Assembly: GCA_029260395.1 (NCBI GenBank)
Contig: JAJDDJ010000001.1
Coordinates: forward strand, 595,681-659,680
From: Phycisphaerales bacterium
GTDB taxonomy: Bacteria > Planctomycetota > Phycisphaerae > Phycisphaerales > UBA1924
Direction of reading: 5' to 3'
Length of the DNA stretch: 64,000 bases
The notes beneath the pieces were generated by a model, which searched no databases, was not told the DNA's origin, and worked only from the letters and a program-made list of their open reading frames with translations. Numbering within the stretch: the first letter of the stretch is position 1; each line of letters starts with the position of its first letter. The position numbers and the translations under genes were made by a program. Below are positions 17,854 to 26,691 of the stretch, in pieces.

Positions 17854-19005
17854 GTGATCTATCTGGACCACAACGCGACGACTCCGCCCAGCCCCGCGGT
17901 CTGCGAGGCAATCGGCCAGGCTCTGTGCAAGTACTGGCACAACCCGTCCAGCCTGCACCGGCCGGGCCAAGAGGCCCGCCACGCGATCGAGCTCGCCCGC
18001 CGGGAGATCGCCGAGCTGATCGGTGCTCGCCCGCGCGAGGTCATCCTCACCGGCTCGGGCACCGAGGCGCTGGACCTTTCGATCCGTGGCTCACTGGCGG
18101 TGTGCTCGAAAGCGGTGCTCGTGACCGACAAAGCCGAGCACTCAGCGGTCCGCAAGCTCGCGGAGTCGTTTGAGGCCGAGGGCCGCGAGGTGCGCTACCT
18201 GCCCATCGACCGGCAGGGCTTGATCGTCACCGGAGCGCTCGAGGAACTGCTTGAGCCGGGCGATGTGGCGATGGTCAGCATCCAGTGGGCCAACAACGAG
18301 ACGGGCGCGATCCAGCCGATCCACACGCTCGGCGAGATCTGCAAGAAAGCCGGCGTGGTCTTCCACACCGACGCTACCCAGTGGGTCGGCAAGATGCCCA
18401 CCGACGTGCGCACGCTGCCCGTCGACATGATGACCGGCTCGGCCCACAAGTTCTACGGCCCCAAGGGCGTTGGCTTTCTGTGGATCCGTTCGGGCATCGG
18501 GTGCAAGCCGACGCTCATGGGCTCGCAGGAACTCGGGCGGCGCGGCGGCACCGAGAACACGCCCGGCATCATCGGTGCCGGCATCGCGGCGCGCGAATCG
18601 CGAGAATGGCTCGCTGATGAATCGCTCCGCCAGCGCCAGCGCGCCATCCGCGACCGCTTCGAGCGGACCATGCTGGAACTCCACCCCGGCGCCAAGGTCA
18701 ACGGCCCGACCGAGCCCGGCGCCCGCGTGTGGAACACCACCAACATCGGCTTTCCGCGCCTTGAGGGCCAGGCCCTGCTGCTCGCCCTAAGCGAGCGAGG
18801 CGTGTGCGTCTCGGGCGGGTCGGCCTGCGCCTCGGGCTCGATCGAGCCCAGCCCGGTGCTGGTGGCGATGAACGTGCCCGAGGCGTACGCCCACGGCTCG
18901 CTGCGCTTCTCGATCGGCCGGCACACCACCGAGGCCGAGGTGGACGAGGCCGCGGGCATCCTCGGCGAGTGCCTCCAGCGGCTCAGCGCCACCCTGCCCG
19001 TCTGA
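17854..19005 (+). CDS. Cysteine desulfurase (NifS/IscS class, PLP-dependent)
   Basis: Takes sulfur from cysteine as an enzyme persulfide for Fe-S cluster or thio-cofactor assembly. Visible features: the opening YLDHNATTPP, Lys199 that binds PLP (SAHKFYGPKG), the RRGGTEN motif, and the sulfur-carrying Cys325 (SGGSACASGS) in the longer loop typical of group I enzymes. The GTG start follows a stretch with little Shine-Dalgarno signal. No iscU, iscR or sufE gene is adjacent, so whether it serves Fe-S assembly or tRNA thiolation cannot be decided here. Confidence 0.93.
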   Translation: MIYLDHNATTPPSPAVCEAIGQALCKYWHNPSSLHRPGQEARHAIELARREIAELIGARPREVILTGSGTEALDLSIRGSLAVCSKAVLVTDKAEHSAVRKLAESFEAEGREVRYLPIDRQGLIVTGALEELLEPGDVAMVSIQWANNETGAIQPIHTLGEICKKAGVVFHTDATQWVGKMPTDVRTLPVDMMTGSAHKFYGPKGVGFLWIRSGIGCKPTLMGSQELGRRGGTENTPGIIGAGIAARESREWLADESLRQRQRAIRDRFERTMLELHPGAKVNGPTEPGARVWNTTNIGFPRLEGQALLLALSERGVCVSGGSACASGSIEPSPVLVAMNVPEAYAHGSLRFSIGRHTTEAEVDEAAGILGECLQRLSATLPV

Positions 19006-19063
19006 ACCGCCAGCCGGTGTGAGAGCGATCGCGTTGCTGCACCGACCCCGCTAAGCTTGGCGC

Positions 19064-19774
19064 ATGGCACAAGCACCCACGATGACCGATTTCGGTTCGC
19101 CCACTTCCGCCCCCGGCGAGCCAGAACGCACCAGCATTCTCGCGCTGCTGTCGATGATCTCTTCGATCATCTGCTGCATCCCGGGCCTGAGCATCCTCGG
19201 AACACTCATGGGTATCGGGGCGCTGGTCACCATCGGCGGGTCGAACGGCCGAGTCGGCGGGCGCGGCATGGCGTGGACCGGCGTGATTGTCGGCGTGCTC
19301 GTCACCATGCTTTGGGGCGGTCTGCTCATCGGCGGCGCATCGGGCGCGCGAGCGTTCATGGGCTGGACCAACGCCATCGATCCCAACATCCAGGCAATCG
19401 ACAGTTCGGACTACGCGACCGCCCGTGAGCTGCTTTCTCCCAGCGCTCAAACCGCCGCCACAGACGAGGCGTTCGAGACATTCCGGGCCGCGATCGCCGC
19501 GAGCGTCGGCGGCTTCGACTCCCAGCCCACCTCATTCGGCGGCTGGTTCACTGTGTTCGGAGCGCTCGGCGAGAACATCAACAGCCACCAGTCGGCGTCG
19601 CTCAGCCCGCTGCCCGTTATCTACACCTTTGAGAACGGTGAAGCGGGCATCGTGCTTTGCATGATCAGCAAGCAGCCCTCAGGCGGCGGTGACCCCACCA
19701 ACCCGTTCAAGGGCATGATCGAGAACCTCATCGTCATCCTCCCCGATGGCAGCGAGATCAAGCTGCTGCCCTGA
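19064..19774 (+). CDS. DUF4190-type membrane protein, 236 aa
   Basis: The N-terminal part carries a DUF4190-like module: two hydrophobic segments (about 24-60 and 68-92) with Gly-rich stretches, including IGGSNGRVGGRGMAWTGVIV. It is followed by a soluble C-terminal domain of about 130 residues with helical and beta parts, probably outside the cytoplasmic membrane. The function of this family is not established. It is followed closely by the Mla-like ATPase gene, which makes an envelope role plausible. Confidence 0.7.
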   Translation: MAQAPTMTDFGSPTSAPGEPERTSILALLSMISSIICCIPGLSILGTLMGIGALVTIGGSNGRVGGRGMAWTGVIVGVLVTMLWGGLLIGGASGARAFMGWTNAIDPNIQAIDSSDYATARELLSPSAQTAATDEAFETFRAAIAASVGGFDSQPTSFGGWFTVFGALGENINSHQSASLSPLPVIYTFENGEAGIVLCMISKQPSGGGDPTNPFKGMIENLIVILPDGSEIKLLP

Positions 19775-19833
19775 GTCCTGCCATGACGACAGCCCTACGA
19801 GCCCGATCCACTATTCGGGTATAGTTGCCCATC

Positions 19834-20745
19834 GTGAGCGCACCAGGCACCCCAACCGATGCCGGGCAGGCCATCGGGTCGGCTCAGCCCTCCATGTCAC
19901 CCGAGCCCAACCCCGAGGCAGCGATATCGCTGCGCGGGGTCCGCAAGGCGTTCGGCGGCAAGATCGTGCTCGACGACATCAACCTCGATGTCATGCCCGG
20001 CGAGACGATGGTCATCATGGGCGGTTCGGGCTCGGGCAAGAGCACCACGCTGCGCCTGATGATCGGCTCGTTCCCGCCGACTGCTGGCCGCATCGTCATT
20101 CTGGGCCAGGACATCGGTGATGCCACCGAGAAGCAGCTCAACGCGGTGCGCACGCAGTTCGGCATCCTGTTCCAATCCGGCGCGCTGTTCAACAGCATGT
20201 CGATCGCAGACAACATCGCGCTGCCGCTCCGCGAGCACACCGACCTTGATGAAGAGATCATCGACATCCAGGTCAAGATCAAGCTGGAACTGGTCGGGCT
20301 GCGTGAGCACGCCGACAAGCTGCCCAGCCAGATATCAGGCGGCATGAAGAAACGCGCCGGCCTCGCCCGCGCGCTGGCCCTCGACCCGAAAATCTTGTTC
20401 TACGACGAGCCCAGCGCGGGCCTCGACCCCGTGACCAGCGCGCAGATCGACCAACTCATCGTCGCGCTCTCCAAGCAGCTCGGCGTCACCAGCGTGGTCG
20501 TGACCCATGAGATGGACTCGGCGTTCACCATCGCCGACCGCATGGCCATGCTCGACAAGGGCCGCATCCTTACGGTCGAATCTCGCCAGTGGTACGAGCA
20601 GCTCCGCGATCTGACCGATGACGGGGCCGCCCCAAGGCCCGAGGACGACCGGCTCATCCGCCAGTTCTTGCGGGGCGACTCCCACGGCCCGATCACCGAA
20701 CGCCGGGACGCCTCGGCCTTCGAAGCCGACCTCTTTGGCCCATGA
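19834..20745 (+). CDS. ABC transporter ATP-binding protein, MlaF-like
   Basis: ATPase of a lipid-type importer/exporter. Walker A (GGSGSGKST), Q loop (FGILFQSGALFNSM), signature (ISGGMKKRAGLARAL), Walker B (ILFYDEPSAGLDP) and H loop (VVTHEMDSA) are all present. The QSGALF and GGMKKR wording is typical of the MlaF family that works with MCE proteins in phospholipid transport between membranes. A GTG start is likely. An MCE gene follows 77 bases downstream, but no MlaE permease gene is present in the window. Confidence 0.9.
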   Translation: MSAPGTPTDAGQAIGSAQPSMSPEPNPEAAISLRGVRKAFGGKIVLDDINLDVMPGETMVIMGGSGSGKSTTLRLMIGSFPPTAGRIVILGQDIGDATEKQLNAVRTQFGILFQSGALFNSMSIADNIALPLREHTDLDEEIIDIQVKIKLELVGLREHADKLPSQISGGMKKRAGLARALALDPKILFYDEPSAGLDPVTSAQIDQLIVALSKQLGVTSVVVTHEMDSAFTIADRMAMLDKGRILTVESRQWYEQLRDLTDDGAAPRPEDDRLIRQFLRGDSHGPITERRDASAFEADLFGP

Positions 20746-20822
20746 CACGATCGAGCCCGTACGCTTGATGAGCTTCGTCCCAATCGCCCGCCTCCGACTT
20801 CCCCGACCGTGAGCAACCGACC

Positions 20823-22172
20823 ATGAGCAAAGCCAACGCATCGCAGGGCCTCATCGCGGGCCTCTTCCTTCTCTCGGGCGTGGTGGGGCTGGTGGCCGGG
20901 GCGTTCTGGATCAAGGGCCAGAGCTTCGGCGGCCAGCGCATCGAGTACACCATTGTCCTCGAACTCGACACCGGCTCGGGTGGGCTTGAGAAGGACGCCG
21001 CGGTCAAAGTCGGCGGCAAGCGCAAGGGCCGGGTGCTCGATGTGCAGGTCGTGCCGCACAAGGATCTCGCCGGCCGGCCCAACGCCCAGGCGATCGCGCC
21101 GTTTGACAAGACCGACCCCGCAGAGCGGCTGGTGGTGATCGTCGATGTCGAGCTCGACGACGACGTGACCATTCACCCCGGCGCCAAGGTGCTGCTCGAT
21201 ATCCCGCTGCTCGGCAGCGGCGGGGCGCTCAACATCGCCTACACGGGCGATGCCTCCAAGCCCGTGTTGCCCGAAGGGGCGCTGCTGGTCGCGGACGTTT
21301 CGCCCCCGCCCTTTCTGCGCGGGCTTGATGTCAACGAGGTCGGCGAGGCGGTCGACGAACTCAAGCAGGGCGCCAAGCAGTTCCGCATGTTCATGACCGC
21401 TCTGGCCCCGCAGCCAGAGGACGACATCCCGCCCGGCGAATGGGCGCGCAAGATCGACACCGTGATGGACAACGCAGCGGAAATCACGAGCGACGCCCGC
21501 GACGCGGCGTGGCCCAAGTGGAAGGCCGAGGTCGACGCGACGCTCGCCAACGCCCGCGCGTTCAGCGACAAGCTTGACGGCTACAACACCAAGTTCAATG
21601 ACACCCTCGACCAGGCCAACGGGCTGTTCACCGACGGCAGGGCGGTGGTCGCCGACAACCGCGAGCAGTTCGACACCATCATCGACAACGTCGAGAGCGT
21701 GACCACCAAAGCCGACACCAGGTGGTCCGACCAGATCGATACCGCGATGGCCACGACCAACCAAGCGCTCGACGAGTTCCGATCGCTCGGGGCCGACCTC
21801 AACACCTCATGGGACGGCTTCCGACCCAACGTCGATCAGATCCTCGCCCGGTTCCGCCTCGGGGCCGACCAGTTCAAGCTTTTCACCGTCGAAGTCCGCA
21901 GCCAGCCCTGGCGCTTGCTCCACCGCCCCGACACCAAGGAACTCGAGAGCCAGCTCCTGTACGACGCTTCCCGCTCGTACGCGCAGGCCGTCAGCGACCT
22001 TCGGGCCGCCAGTGCATCGCTCGAGAACGTGCTCAAGGGCCTGGGCTCGGAGGGCGAGGCAGCCGACGTGACCCAGGTCCGCGAGCTCATGGATGAGCTT
22101 GGCCGAAACCGCGACCGTCAGGCGCAGGCCGAACGCCGGCTTCTGGAACTCATGACCGGCTTCCAGCCCTAG
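20823..22172 (+). CDS. MCE/MlaD family lipid-transport protein
   Basis: Periplasmic lipid-binding partner of the preceding ATPase. One N-terminal transmembrane helix (GLIAGLFLLSGVVGLVAGAFWI) anchors a single MCE domain (about 38-165) with the family pattern LEKDAAVKVGGKRKGRVLDV and an IPLLGSGGALNI core. The remaining 280 residues are predicted helical with repeated Asp/Asn/Thr-rich heptads (DKLDGYNTKFNDTLDQA), probably a long coiled coil that spans the periplasm. It is longer than E. coli MlaD (183 residues) and closer in layout to MCE proteins with helical tails. Confidence 0.88.
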   Translation: MSKANASQGLIAGLFLLSGVVGLVAGAFWIKGQSFGGQRIEYTIVLELDTGSGGLEKDAAVKVGGKRKGRVLDVQVVPHKDLAGRPNAQAIAPFDKTDPAERLVVIVDVELDDDVTIHPGAKVLLDIPLLGSGGALNIAYTGDASKPVLPEGALLVADVSPPPFLRGLDVNEVGEAVDELKQGAKQFRMFMTALAPQPEDDIPPGEWARKIDTVMDNAAEITSDARDAAWPKWKAEVDATLANARAFSDKLDGYNTKFNDTLDQANGLFTDGRAVVADNREQFDTIIDNVESVTTKADTRWSDQIDTAMATTNQALDEFRSLGADLNTSWDGFRPNVDQILARFRLGADQFKLFTVEVRSQPWRLLHRPDTKELESQLLYDASRSYAQAVSDLRAASASLENVLKGLGSEGEAADVTQVRELMDELGRNRDRQAQAERRLLELMTGFQP

Positions 22173-22258
22173 CTCCCTGCCGCCTCGATCCCCCTCTGCA
22201 GCCGCCCAAGCCCCGTTTGGTCAACTTGGGCCTTGGCTACCGATACACCCGGTCAGCC

Positions 22259-23356
22259 ATGCGGCCTCGCCTCCCCAGTTCCAGCCAACGAATCGCAAGC
22301 GTGATCGCTTCGATGGCGATCGGCCTGTTCTTGGCCCCGGCGACGATGGCTCACCAGAGCGTTCAGGCTGCCGCCGCACCCGCCGCCAGCGGCCGAGCCT
22401 GCCCCGTTCTGAGGTGGACCGACCGCAAGCTCGACGCAGCGAGCTCAACATGGTCGAACACGATGGCTCCCGAAACGGGCTTATCGCCCGAGGCCGGGCT
22501 CCGCCTGCTCCCGCCCCCCCGCGCCCCGTTCTCCGCCCACGCCCGAACCGTGCTGCTGGTCCACGGGCTCGACGACACGGGCAAGACCTTCGACACGCTC
22601 ATCGAAACCCTCTTGCCGGCCCGCGACGCAGCAGGCAGAGCCATCGCGGTAGCGGTGTTCGAATACCCCAACGACCAACCGATCGCTGCGTCGGCAGCCT
22701 TGCTCGCCGAGTGCCTGGCTGGGCTTGATCTGGCTCCCGGCGCGCGCGTGGATGTGGTCGCCCACTCGATGGGCGGGCTGGTCGTGCTGGACGCGATGGA
22801 CCGGGCCGCTGTGTTGAACGGCAGCAGGCTCATCACGATCGGAACGCCCTACGCCGGGGCTCCGCTGGCCAAAGTCCGGGCGATCAGCGAGGCCCGCGAA
22901 CAGTGGATCCGGTGGCGGCGCGACTCCGATGCTCCGCTGACCGCGCTGGTCGGAGGCCTGGCCGATGGAGCGGGCGAGGCGGGCCGCGATCTACTGCCGG
23001 GTTCTGATTTTCTGGCTGCGCTAGACCTCTCGAGCCCCCGCCCGGTCGAACTGACTGTGGTGGTCGGAAGGCCCATGGGGTCATTCGAGCGGCCCGCATC
23101 GGCCCCTATCGCCTGGTGGAAACCAACCGCGTGGTGGCGATGGAGTAGACAACTCTGGGCCAGCAGCCTGGGACTGGTCGGAGACGGAGCTGTCCCCGAT
23201 TGGTCCGCTCGGGCGTGCCCGACGGACGACGTGGTCACCATCGCCGACTGGCACGGCAGGCTGGCCCATCATCCTGAGACCCAATCGCTGGTCCTCGATC
23301 GTCTGGGGCTGACCACCGATCCGGAACCGGGCTCGGTGGCCATACTCCTCCCATAG
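22259..23356 (+). CDS. Secreted alpha/beta hydrolase, lipase-like
   Basis: A signal peptide (about residues 1-30, ending near ATMAHQ) precedes an alpha/beta hydrolase core. The opening strand and oxyanion region read VLLVHGLDDTGKTF, and the nucleophile elbow is AHSMGGLVV, a Gly-x-Ser-x-Gly variant with Ala in the first position. A late His (WHGRLAHHPET) could complete the triad. Substrate unknown; an ester or lipid is likely from the fold. It follows the MCE gene on the same strand, compatible with an envelope-lipid role. The ATG at 22259 is preferred over an upstream TTG. Confidence 0.78.
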   Translation: MRPRLPSSSQRIASVIASMAIGLFLAPATMAHQSVQAAAAPAASGRACPVLRWTDRKLDAASSTWSNTMAPETGLSPEAGLRLLPPPRAPFSAHARTVLLVHGLDDTGKTFDTLIETLLPARDAAGRAIAVAVFEYPNDQPIAASAALLAECLAGLDLAPGARVDVVAHSMGGLVVLDAMDRAAVLNGSRLITIGTPYAGAPLAKVRAISEAREQWIRWRRDSDAPLTALVGGLADGAGEAGRDLLPGSDFLAALDLSSPRPVELTVVVGRPMGSFERPASAPIAWWKPTAWWRWSRQLWASSLGLVGDGAVPDWSARACPTDDVVTIADWHGRLAHHPETQSLVLDRLGLTTDPEPGSVAILLP

Positions 23357-23389
23357 ACCAATCGTGCTCCGAACAGTACACTCGCGGAC

Positions 23390-24043
23390 ATGGGCCAGCG
23401 GCACCACCACTACGAGCGAGCGTTCGAGGCGATGGCTCGCAAGCTGCGGGTGCCGTGCGTGAGCGTCAACGAAGCCAAGAGGGCTCTGGTTCCGGGAAAG
23501 GACAGCTATCGGTTCTCCGATGCCCAGCACGGAACCGAGAGCCGATCGCTCAAGAACTTCGATTTCGTGCTCTACGGCCCGGGCTCGAACCTGCTGGTGG
23601 ATGTCAAGGGCCGCAGGCTCGCACCCGCCGCCACGGCGGACCGGGTGGGAAGGGCTGCGCGCAGCCGCTCACCCCGGCTGGAATCTTGGGTTAACGCCGA
23701 TGACGTCCGTTCCATGCTTGCATGGCAGGCGTTGTTCGGGCCTGACTTTGAGGCTGCGTTCGTGTTCTACTACTCGAGCGCCCAGCCGCCCGCGGGCGAC
23801 CTGTTCGACGAGGTCTTTGGCTTCGAGGGCGTCTGGTACGCCCCGAGGATCGTCGCAGTAAGCGACTACGCGCAGGCCATGAAGACCCGCAGCAAGCGTT
23901 GGAACACGGTCGACCTGTCGCGCGATGCCTTTGAGGCCCACGCTGGTCCGTTGCTCTCTGCTGGCGGTGACGTGCGCCGGCTGGAAGCTGCGCCCTGCTC
24001 ACCCGCTCCGTGGCTCGAACCGCTGTCGTCCGTGGCGGTCTAG
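23390..24043 (+). CDS. HYExAFE family protein with PD-(D/E)XK-like core, 217 aa
   Basis: Matches the planctomycete HYExAFE family, named after the N-terminal HYERAFE motif (residues 7-13). No function is established. The part around residues 50-75 looks like a PD-(D/E)XK nuclease core: Asp58 in the strand NFDFVLYG, then Asp71-Val-Lys73 in LLVDVKGRR, with a conserved preceding Glu50. This is an inference from a short motif. The rest is mixed alpha/beta. The ATG is 33 bases after the hydrolase stop; a cluster of small membrane protein genes follows. Confidence 0.75.
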   Translation: MGQRHHHYERAFEAMARKLRVPCVSVNEAKRALVPGKDSYRFSDAQHGTESRSLKNFDFVLYGPGSNLLVDVKGRRLAPAATADRVGRAARSRSPRLESWVNADDVRSMLAWQALFGPDFEAAFVFYYSSAQPPAGDLFDEVFGFEGVWYAPRIVAVSDYAQAMKTRSKRWNTVDLSRDAFEAHAGPLLSAGGDVRRLEAAPCSPAPWLEPLSSVAV

Positions 24044-24134
24044 CGGCGGTCTGGTTCCCGATCAGGGCTGGAAGCGAGCCGAGGCGTAGGAATGGGGGTT
24101 GGGGCCATGGGTTGTTCCAGCTATCATTGTGGTG

Positions 24135-24392
24135 ATGAATCTCCATAAGAAATTCCGCCGATCTGTTTCCGCAGGGCTGTCCGCCGGACTGCCCGCCTCA
24201 TTGGGCTTGGCTGCGATCATGCTCCTGACGACCGCCGTCAGCGCCCAGCAGGCCGCCGTCCAGCAGCGCCCGCCGGTGCCAAGCCAGACCGCTGAGCCGC
24301 CGATCATCACGACCTATTTGGTGATCGCGGTGCTCTTGGCCGTTGGCCTCGGCGCGCAGGCTCTTCCAAGCAAACGCGGCCACCAAGACTGA
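24135..24392 (+). CDS. Small membrane protein, 85 aa
   Basis: Not recognised. A basic start (MNLHKKFRRS) leads into a hydrophobic segment ending in AVSAQQ, which could be a signal peptide, then a Pro/Gln linker and a second hydrophobic helix (TTYLVIAVLLAVGLGAQAL) with a short basic tail. It is the first of three tiny membrane genes in a row ahead of ricT and lepB. The start is the only ATG with the topology intact. Confidence 0.6.
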   Translation: MNLHKKFRRSVSAGLSAGLPASLGLAAIMLLTTAVSAQQAAVQQRPPVPSQTAEPPIITTYLVIAVLLAVGLGAQALPSKRGHQD

Positions 24393-24463
24393 CACCCACC
24401 CCCTTGAACCTTGTTGGGGGACAGCGACCCCGTACCAGGGCTCGTTCGCTCCGGAGGCTGCCC

Positions 24464-24787
24464 GTGCCCGATCCGCAACCAACCCTCATCCGTCCGAGCC
24501 GCCGCCAGCGCGTGCTGCTCGGTGCCAACCTCGCGCTGCTCGCGGGCGTGGTGGTCGTGCACTGGGCTGCAAGTCCGGGCCGGGCTCAGGACGGTCTCGA
24601 CCGTGGCCGGGGCAGCTACCTGATGATCGGCGGCGAAATCCAGGGCGGCGATTCCAACGCGGTCTACATCCTCGACACGATCAACGAAGAGATGATCGCG
24701 GTTCGCTGGAACCACAGCCGGTCGCAGCTCGACGGCCTTGGTTACCGCGACGTCCGCCGCGATGCAGCCCAGGAGGGCGGGCGATGA
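24464..24787 (+). CDS. Small membrane-anchored protein, 107 aa
   Basis: Not recognised. GTG start with CGGAGG about 7 bases upstream. After a basic stretch (RPSRRQR) one hydrophobic helix (VLLGANLALLAGVVVVHW) is followed by a small domain with the pattern YLMIGGEIQGGDSNAVYILD and then NEEMIAVRWNHSRSQL. Its stop overlaps the next start (ATGA), so the two are co-translated. The soluble part resembles the next protein in layout (helix, then short beta domain ending in an acid/Asn-rich strand), suggesting a duplicated pair. Confidence 0.65.
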   Translation: MPDPQPTLIRPSRRQRVLLGANLALLAGVVVVHWAASPGRAQDGLDRGRGSYLMIGGEIQGGDSNAVYILDTINEEMIAVRWNHSRSQLDGLGYRDVRRDAAQEGGR

Positions 24788-25125
24788 ACGAGCCCGCTGT
24801 CCAGAACGATCGTTTCATCGCTTCCGGCTGGGACCGCGCCGTCGAGGCCACGCTCATTGTCACCATGCTCGGCCTGCTGGTCGCGCTGCTCACGGGTCTC
24901 GCGCCCCACGAGCCAAAGGCGTGGGCCGATGCGGCCGTGCGCAGCGATGGCCACTCCATGATCACGACCAAGGCCGGCCCCGATGAGGTGCTCATGATCA
25001 TCGACGACCGGGCCGAGACGCTGCTGGTGTACGAGGTCATCAACCAGAGCGAGGTGCAACTCAGCGCTCGTGAGAACCTGCCCCGGCTCTTTGAGGCGGC
25101 TCGCGGCCAACGAGGCCGCCGCTAG
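24784..25125 (+). CDS. Small membrane-anchored protein, 113 aa
   Basis: Not recognised. One hydrophobic helix (LIVTMLGLLVALLTGL, residues 24-39), then a short beta domain (HSMITTKAGPDEVLMIID, then ETLLVYEVINQSEVQLS) and a basic tail. Same layout as the preceding protein, which it overlaps by 4 bases. Probably a single-pass envelope protein; no known domain. Confidence 0.65.
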   Translation: MNEPAVQNDRFIASGWDRAVEATLIVTMLGLLVALLTGLAPHEPKAWADAAVRSDGHSMITTKAGPDEVLMIIDDRAETLLVYEVINQSEVQLSARENLPRLFEAARGQRGRR

Positions 25126-25182
25126 CGCTTTCTGATTACTTGCTCACTGCTTTAACTCGCGGCGTTGGCTGCCAAGCGTCGA

Positions 25183-26682
25183 ATGCCAGAACGGACCACC
25201 GTGCCCATCGCACCGCTCCCACAGTTTGAGGCCGACCTTGCCGAGCACGAAGCCGCCGAGCAGGACCGCCTCGCCTACGAGCGCCTCAACGCGCCCAAGA
25301 CCATCGTCATCCGCCACGGCATCATGAAGCTCGTCGCCGAGCTGCCCTACAACGGCGAAGCCAAGCCGGGCTGCGGGTCCAAAATCGTCGCCTCCACCAC
25401 CCGCGGCACCGAACTGGGCGAGATGCTCACCAGCACCTGTCCCAACTCGGGGTGTTCCAAGAGCGTTTCGCGAAAGGAGATGCTCGAGTACATCGAGAAC
25501 TCGGGAGGCCGAAACTACCCGTTCAGCCAATCGGGCCGAATCCTGCGCATCGCGACCAAGGAAGACATCGACGCTCAGGCCGCCATCGAAGCCGACCGTT
25601 CCCGGATCAGGTCAGAAGTCTCGCGCCTCGCTAAGGAGCATGGCCATGATTTCAAGGTCGTCGAGGCCGAGGCCATCCTCGGTGGCGAACGGCTGACCGT
25701 GTACGTCGCGAGCGAGCACCGGGTCGAAGCCCGCGCCTTCACCGAAGCCGTCGAGAAGCACGTCGGCGCGCACGTTACGGTCCGCGCCATCGGAGCGCGC
25801 GACGAGGCCCGCATCACCGCCGACTACGAACGCTGCGGCCAGCACTGCTGCTGCAAGAACTTCCTCAAGGTGCTCAAGCCCGTTTCGATGCGCTCAGCCA
25901 AGCAGCAGAAGGCCACGCTTGAGCCGCTCAAGATCTCCGGCCGGTGCGGCCGGCTTATGTGCTGCCTCCGCTACGAGGACTCCACCTACCAGGACCTCAA
26001 GAAGAACCTGCCCAACCGCAAGAAGCTCGTGGGCACGCCCGAGGGCAACGGCATCGTCATCGACAGCCAAATCCTCACGCAGCTCGTGCTCGTCGAGCTC
26101 GACGGGCCAGCGCGCACGCGGGTGGCCATTCCCGTCGAAAACCTCACCGAGCCAAGCGACGAAGCGCCCGCTACTGCTGAGCCAACGAGAACCGATCGGC
26201 CCCGGCGAGACAGCCAGCGTGATGCCCGTCGTGAGCCCAAACGAGAGCCCCGCAGGGACGACCGCAGGCCCTCGACGCCAGCTTCAAGCCCGGATTCCGG
26301 TCAAGCCGCGGGCCCGGCGTCGCCCCGCACGGATCAAGCGGGCGCCGCCGAAGGCGAGCCGCGCAAGAAGCGTCGCCGTCGCCGCAAACGCTCCGAACGC
26401 GGCGAGGCAGGCCCGACCGGTCAAAGCCAAACTGACCAATCCTCGACGGATCAAACCCCATCGGCTGGCAGCCCACCGAGCAGCGAGAGCCGATCCGATT
26501 CGCCCGGCTCCGGCCCCGCGGCTGAAGGAATCGGCGACACCGGCGATGCTGGCGGCCCGACCCGCAAGAAACGCCGAAGAAGGCGCCGCAGGCGTGGCTC
26601 GGGCGAAGGCGGAAGCGAGGGCGGAGGAGCGGGCGGCACGAACCCGCCCACCGGCTCTGGCCCGGACACGCAAGGCGGGTAG
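25183..26682 (+). CDS. ricT: PSP1/RicT (YaaT) family regulator with long basic tail
   Basis: In Bacillus, RicT is a subunit of the Fe-S-binding RicAFT complex that controls RNase Y activity and mRNA processing; PSP1 proteins are broadly conserved. The core (about residues 45-300) is unmistakable: the cysteines in CGQHCCCKNFL, then KISGRCGRLMCCLRYED. After about residue 320 there is a low-complexity extension rich in Arg, Lys, Ser, Pro and Gly, with repeated KKRRRRR-type patches; it makes up more than a third of the 499-residue protein and is not part of the family core. The start is uncertain (TTG at 25165, ATG at 25183, GTG at 25201). lepB follows after 9 bases, so they are co-transcribed. 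Confidence 0.88.
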   Translation: MPERTTVPIAPLPQFEADLAEHEAAEQDRLAYERLNAPKTIVIRHGIMKLVAELPYNGEAKPGCGSKIVASTTRGTELGEMLTSTCPNSGCSKSVSRKEMLEYIENSGGRNYPFSQSGRILRIATKEDIDAQAAIEADRSRIRSEVSRLAKEHGHDFKVVEAEAILGGERLTVYVASEHRVEARAFTEAVEKHVGAHVTVRAIGARDEARITADYERCGQHCCCKNFLKVLKPVSMRSAKQQKATLEPLKISGRCGRLMCCLRYEDSTYQDLKKNLPNRKKLVGTPEGNGIVIDSQILTQLVLVELDGPARTRVAIPVENLTEPSDEAPATAEPTRTDRPRRDSQRDARREPKREPRRDDRRPSTPASSPDSGQAAGPASPRTDQAGAAEGEPRKKRRRRRKRSERGEAGPTGQSQTDQSSTDQTPSAGSPPSSESRSDSPGSGPAAEGIGDTGDAGGPTRKKRRRRRRRRGSGEGGSEGGGAGGTNPPTGSGPDTQGG

Positions 26683-26691
26683 CATCCACCC

